A DNA stretch of 14,019 nucleotides. Source: Rhodothermales bacterium (GTDB lineage Bacteria; Bacteroidota; Rhodothermia; Rhodothermales; UBA10348). The notes under the pieces are model-generated. The model worked only from the letters and a program-made list of their open reading frames with translations. It was not told where the DNA came from and did no database searches. The stretch is taken from positions 1 to 14,019 of the forward strand of contig JABDJZ010000077.1 in assembly GCA_013003255.1 (NCBI GenBank). The letters are read 5' to 3'. Below, in pieces: positions 13,112-14,019 of this stretch; position 1 is the first letter of the stretch; each line of letters opens with the position of its first letter. A program made the translations under genes and the position numbers.

Positions 13112-14019
13112 ATGTGTGGAATCGTCGGATACATCGGTGAGCGTCAGGCCGTCGACGTACTCATCAAAGGGCTGAAACGGCTGGAGTACCGCGGGTACGA
13201 CTCAGCCGGGGTAGCGATCGTCAACGGCCACCTGGCCGTTCACAAGAAGAATGGCAAGGTCGGCGAGCTGGCCAAGGCGCTCAAGACCACCAAGGTGGAT
13301 GGGACGCTGGGGATCGGGCACACGCGGTGGGCCACCCACGGGGCCCCCAGCGATACCAATGCGCATCCGCACATGGCCAGCGATGGCAGTTTCGCGCTGG
13401 TGCACAACGGGATCATCGAGAACTACAACGCCATTCGGGAGCGCCTCTCGCGCAGTGGATTCGAGTTCCAGAGTGAAACGGACACCGAGGTGCTGACCAA
13501 GCTCATCGAGGATGTCCGCAACACCACAGGCCTGGATCTGCCCGAAGCGGTTCGTCAGGCGCTGACCCAGGTGGTAGGCACCTACGGCATCGCCATCGTG
13601 GCCGAGGGCGAGGAGGACCTGATGATTGCGGCGCGCAAGGGCAGTCCGCTCATTCTGGGCGTCGGTGACGGCGAGTACTTCCTGGGCTCCGATGCGGCTC
13701 CGCTGATTGAATACACCCGTCAGGTGGTCTACCTCAATGACGGAGAGATGGTGGTGGTCAGGCGCAACAGCTTTGACGTCAGCACCATCGACAAGCAGCG
13801 GATCAACAAGGAGATCCACCAGCTGGAGTGGGATCTCGAGGAGATCGAGAAGGGTGGCTACAGCCACTTCATGATCAAGGAGATCTTTGAGCAGCCCAAG
13901 TCCCTGGCCAACTGCATGCGTGGCCGGGTCCGGGTGGACGAGAACATGGTTCAGCTTGGCGGCCTGGTTGAGCACATTGATCGACTGGCCCAGGCTGACC
14001 GCATCATTATCGCCGCGTG
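13112..14019 (+). CDS. glmS: Glutamine-fructose-6-phosphate aminotransferase (isomerizing), partial at 3' end
   Basis: The first ~302 residues of GlmS; the gene runs off the window. GlmS makes glucosamine-6-phosphate from fructose-6-phosphate and glutamine, the entry to UDP-GlcNAc for peptidoglycan and LPS. The N-terminal class II glutamine amidotransferase domain is clear: M-C-G-I-V-G-Y-I-G, with Cys2 becoming the nucleophile once Met is removed, R-L-E-Y-R-G-Y-D-S-A-G, G-H-T-R-W-A-T-H-G, H-N-G-I-I-E-N-Y, and the S-D-A-A-P-L segment. After about residue 240 come S-H-F-M-I-K-E-I-F-E-Q-P and the linker towards the first SIS (sugar isomerase) domain, whose start is just visible at the edge. The ATG at 13112 is fixed by the need for Cys at position 2; AGGATTAGG upstream may act as a weak ribosome site. 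It follows a 278-bp leader after aroF, so it probably has its own promoter. Confidence 0.97.
   Translation, partial: MCGIVGYIGERQAVDVLIKGLKRLEYRGYDSAGVAIVNGHLAVHKKNGKVGELAKALKTTKVDGTLGIGHTRWATHGAPSDTNAHPHMASDGSFALVHNGIIENYNAIRERLSRSGFEFQSETDTEVLTKLIEDVRNTTGLDLPEAVRQALTQVVGTYGIAIVAEGEEDLMIAARKGSPLILGVGDGEYFLGSDAAPLIEYTRQVVYLNDGEMVVVRRNSFDVSTIDKQRINKEIHQLEWDLEEIEKGGYSHFMIKEIFEQPKSLANCMRGRVRVDENMVQLGGLVEHIDRLAQADRIIIAA

Noticed and set aside
12921..13175. 84-codon plus-strand open frame across the glmS leader
   Set aside because: It relies on a TTG start, runs out of frame into glmS and has no domain pattern.

Overview
This is a GC-rich bacterial chromosomal window with dense, ordinary coding. 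It most likely comes from the Rhodothermota/Bacteroidota side of the FCB group. Reasons: a small DUF3098 membrane protein (a Bacteroidota-type family), a long OstA-like LPS-transport protein beside LptC and LptB, weak or absent Shine-Dalgarno sequences before most genes, and one plausible Bacteroidota-type promoter (-33 TTG / -7 TAnnTTTG-like). The genus cannot be named from sequence reading alone. No rRNA, tRNA, CRISPR array, insertion sequence, phage gene or integration site was seen.

Layout. Positions 1-410 (minus) hold the 5' part of mreD (cell shape), divergent from a DUF3098 gene (548-811, plus). A minus-strand block follows: a small lipoprotein (2661-3119), ndk (2100-2528) and a NamZ/DUF1343 exo-muramidase lipoprotein (862-2103) that overlaps ndk by 4 bp. 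A plus-strand class V PLP-dependent enzyme (3336-4433) then converges on a minus-strand partner-switching operon: STAS antagonist (6094-6447), RsbW-like kinase (5612-6064) and response regulator-PP2C phosphatase (4458-5633).

From 6650 to 12833 six plus-strand genes are packed with overlaps or gaps of 11 bp or less: a free-standing PheRS-type B3/B4 domain protein, lptC, an OstA/LptA-like gene, lptB, tyrS and aroF (DAHP synthase). The block links LPS export to tyrosine charging and the first step of aromatic amino-acid synthesis. The lptB product carries an unusual N-terminal TPR region and a proline-rich linker, all in one open frame. After a 278-bp leader with a hairpin and two sets of short direct repeats, glmS (13112 to the window end, partial) begins. 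GlmS makes glucosamine-6-phosphate, the precursor of both peptidoglycan and lipid A, so several genes here serve the cell envelope (mreD, namZ, lpt genes, glmS).

The most unusual points are the TPR-LptB fusion, the mixed B3/B4-lpt-tyrS-aroF operon, the HIGS form of the TyrS HIGH motif, and the repeat-rich glmS leader. No clearly new defence or mobile system was found.
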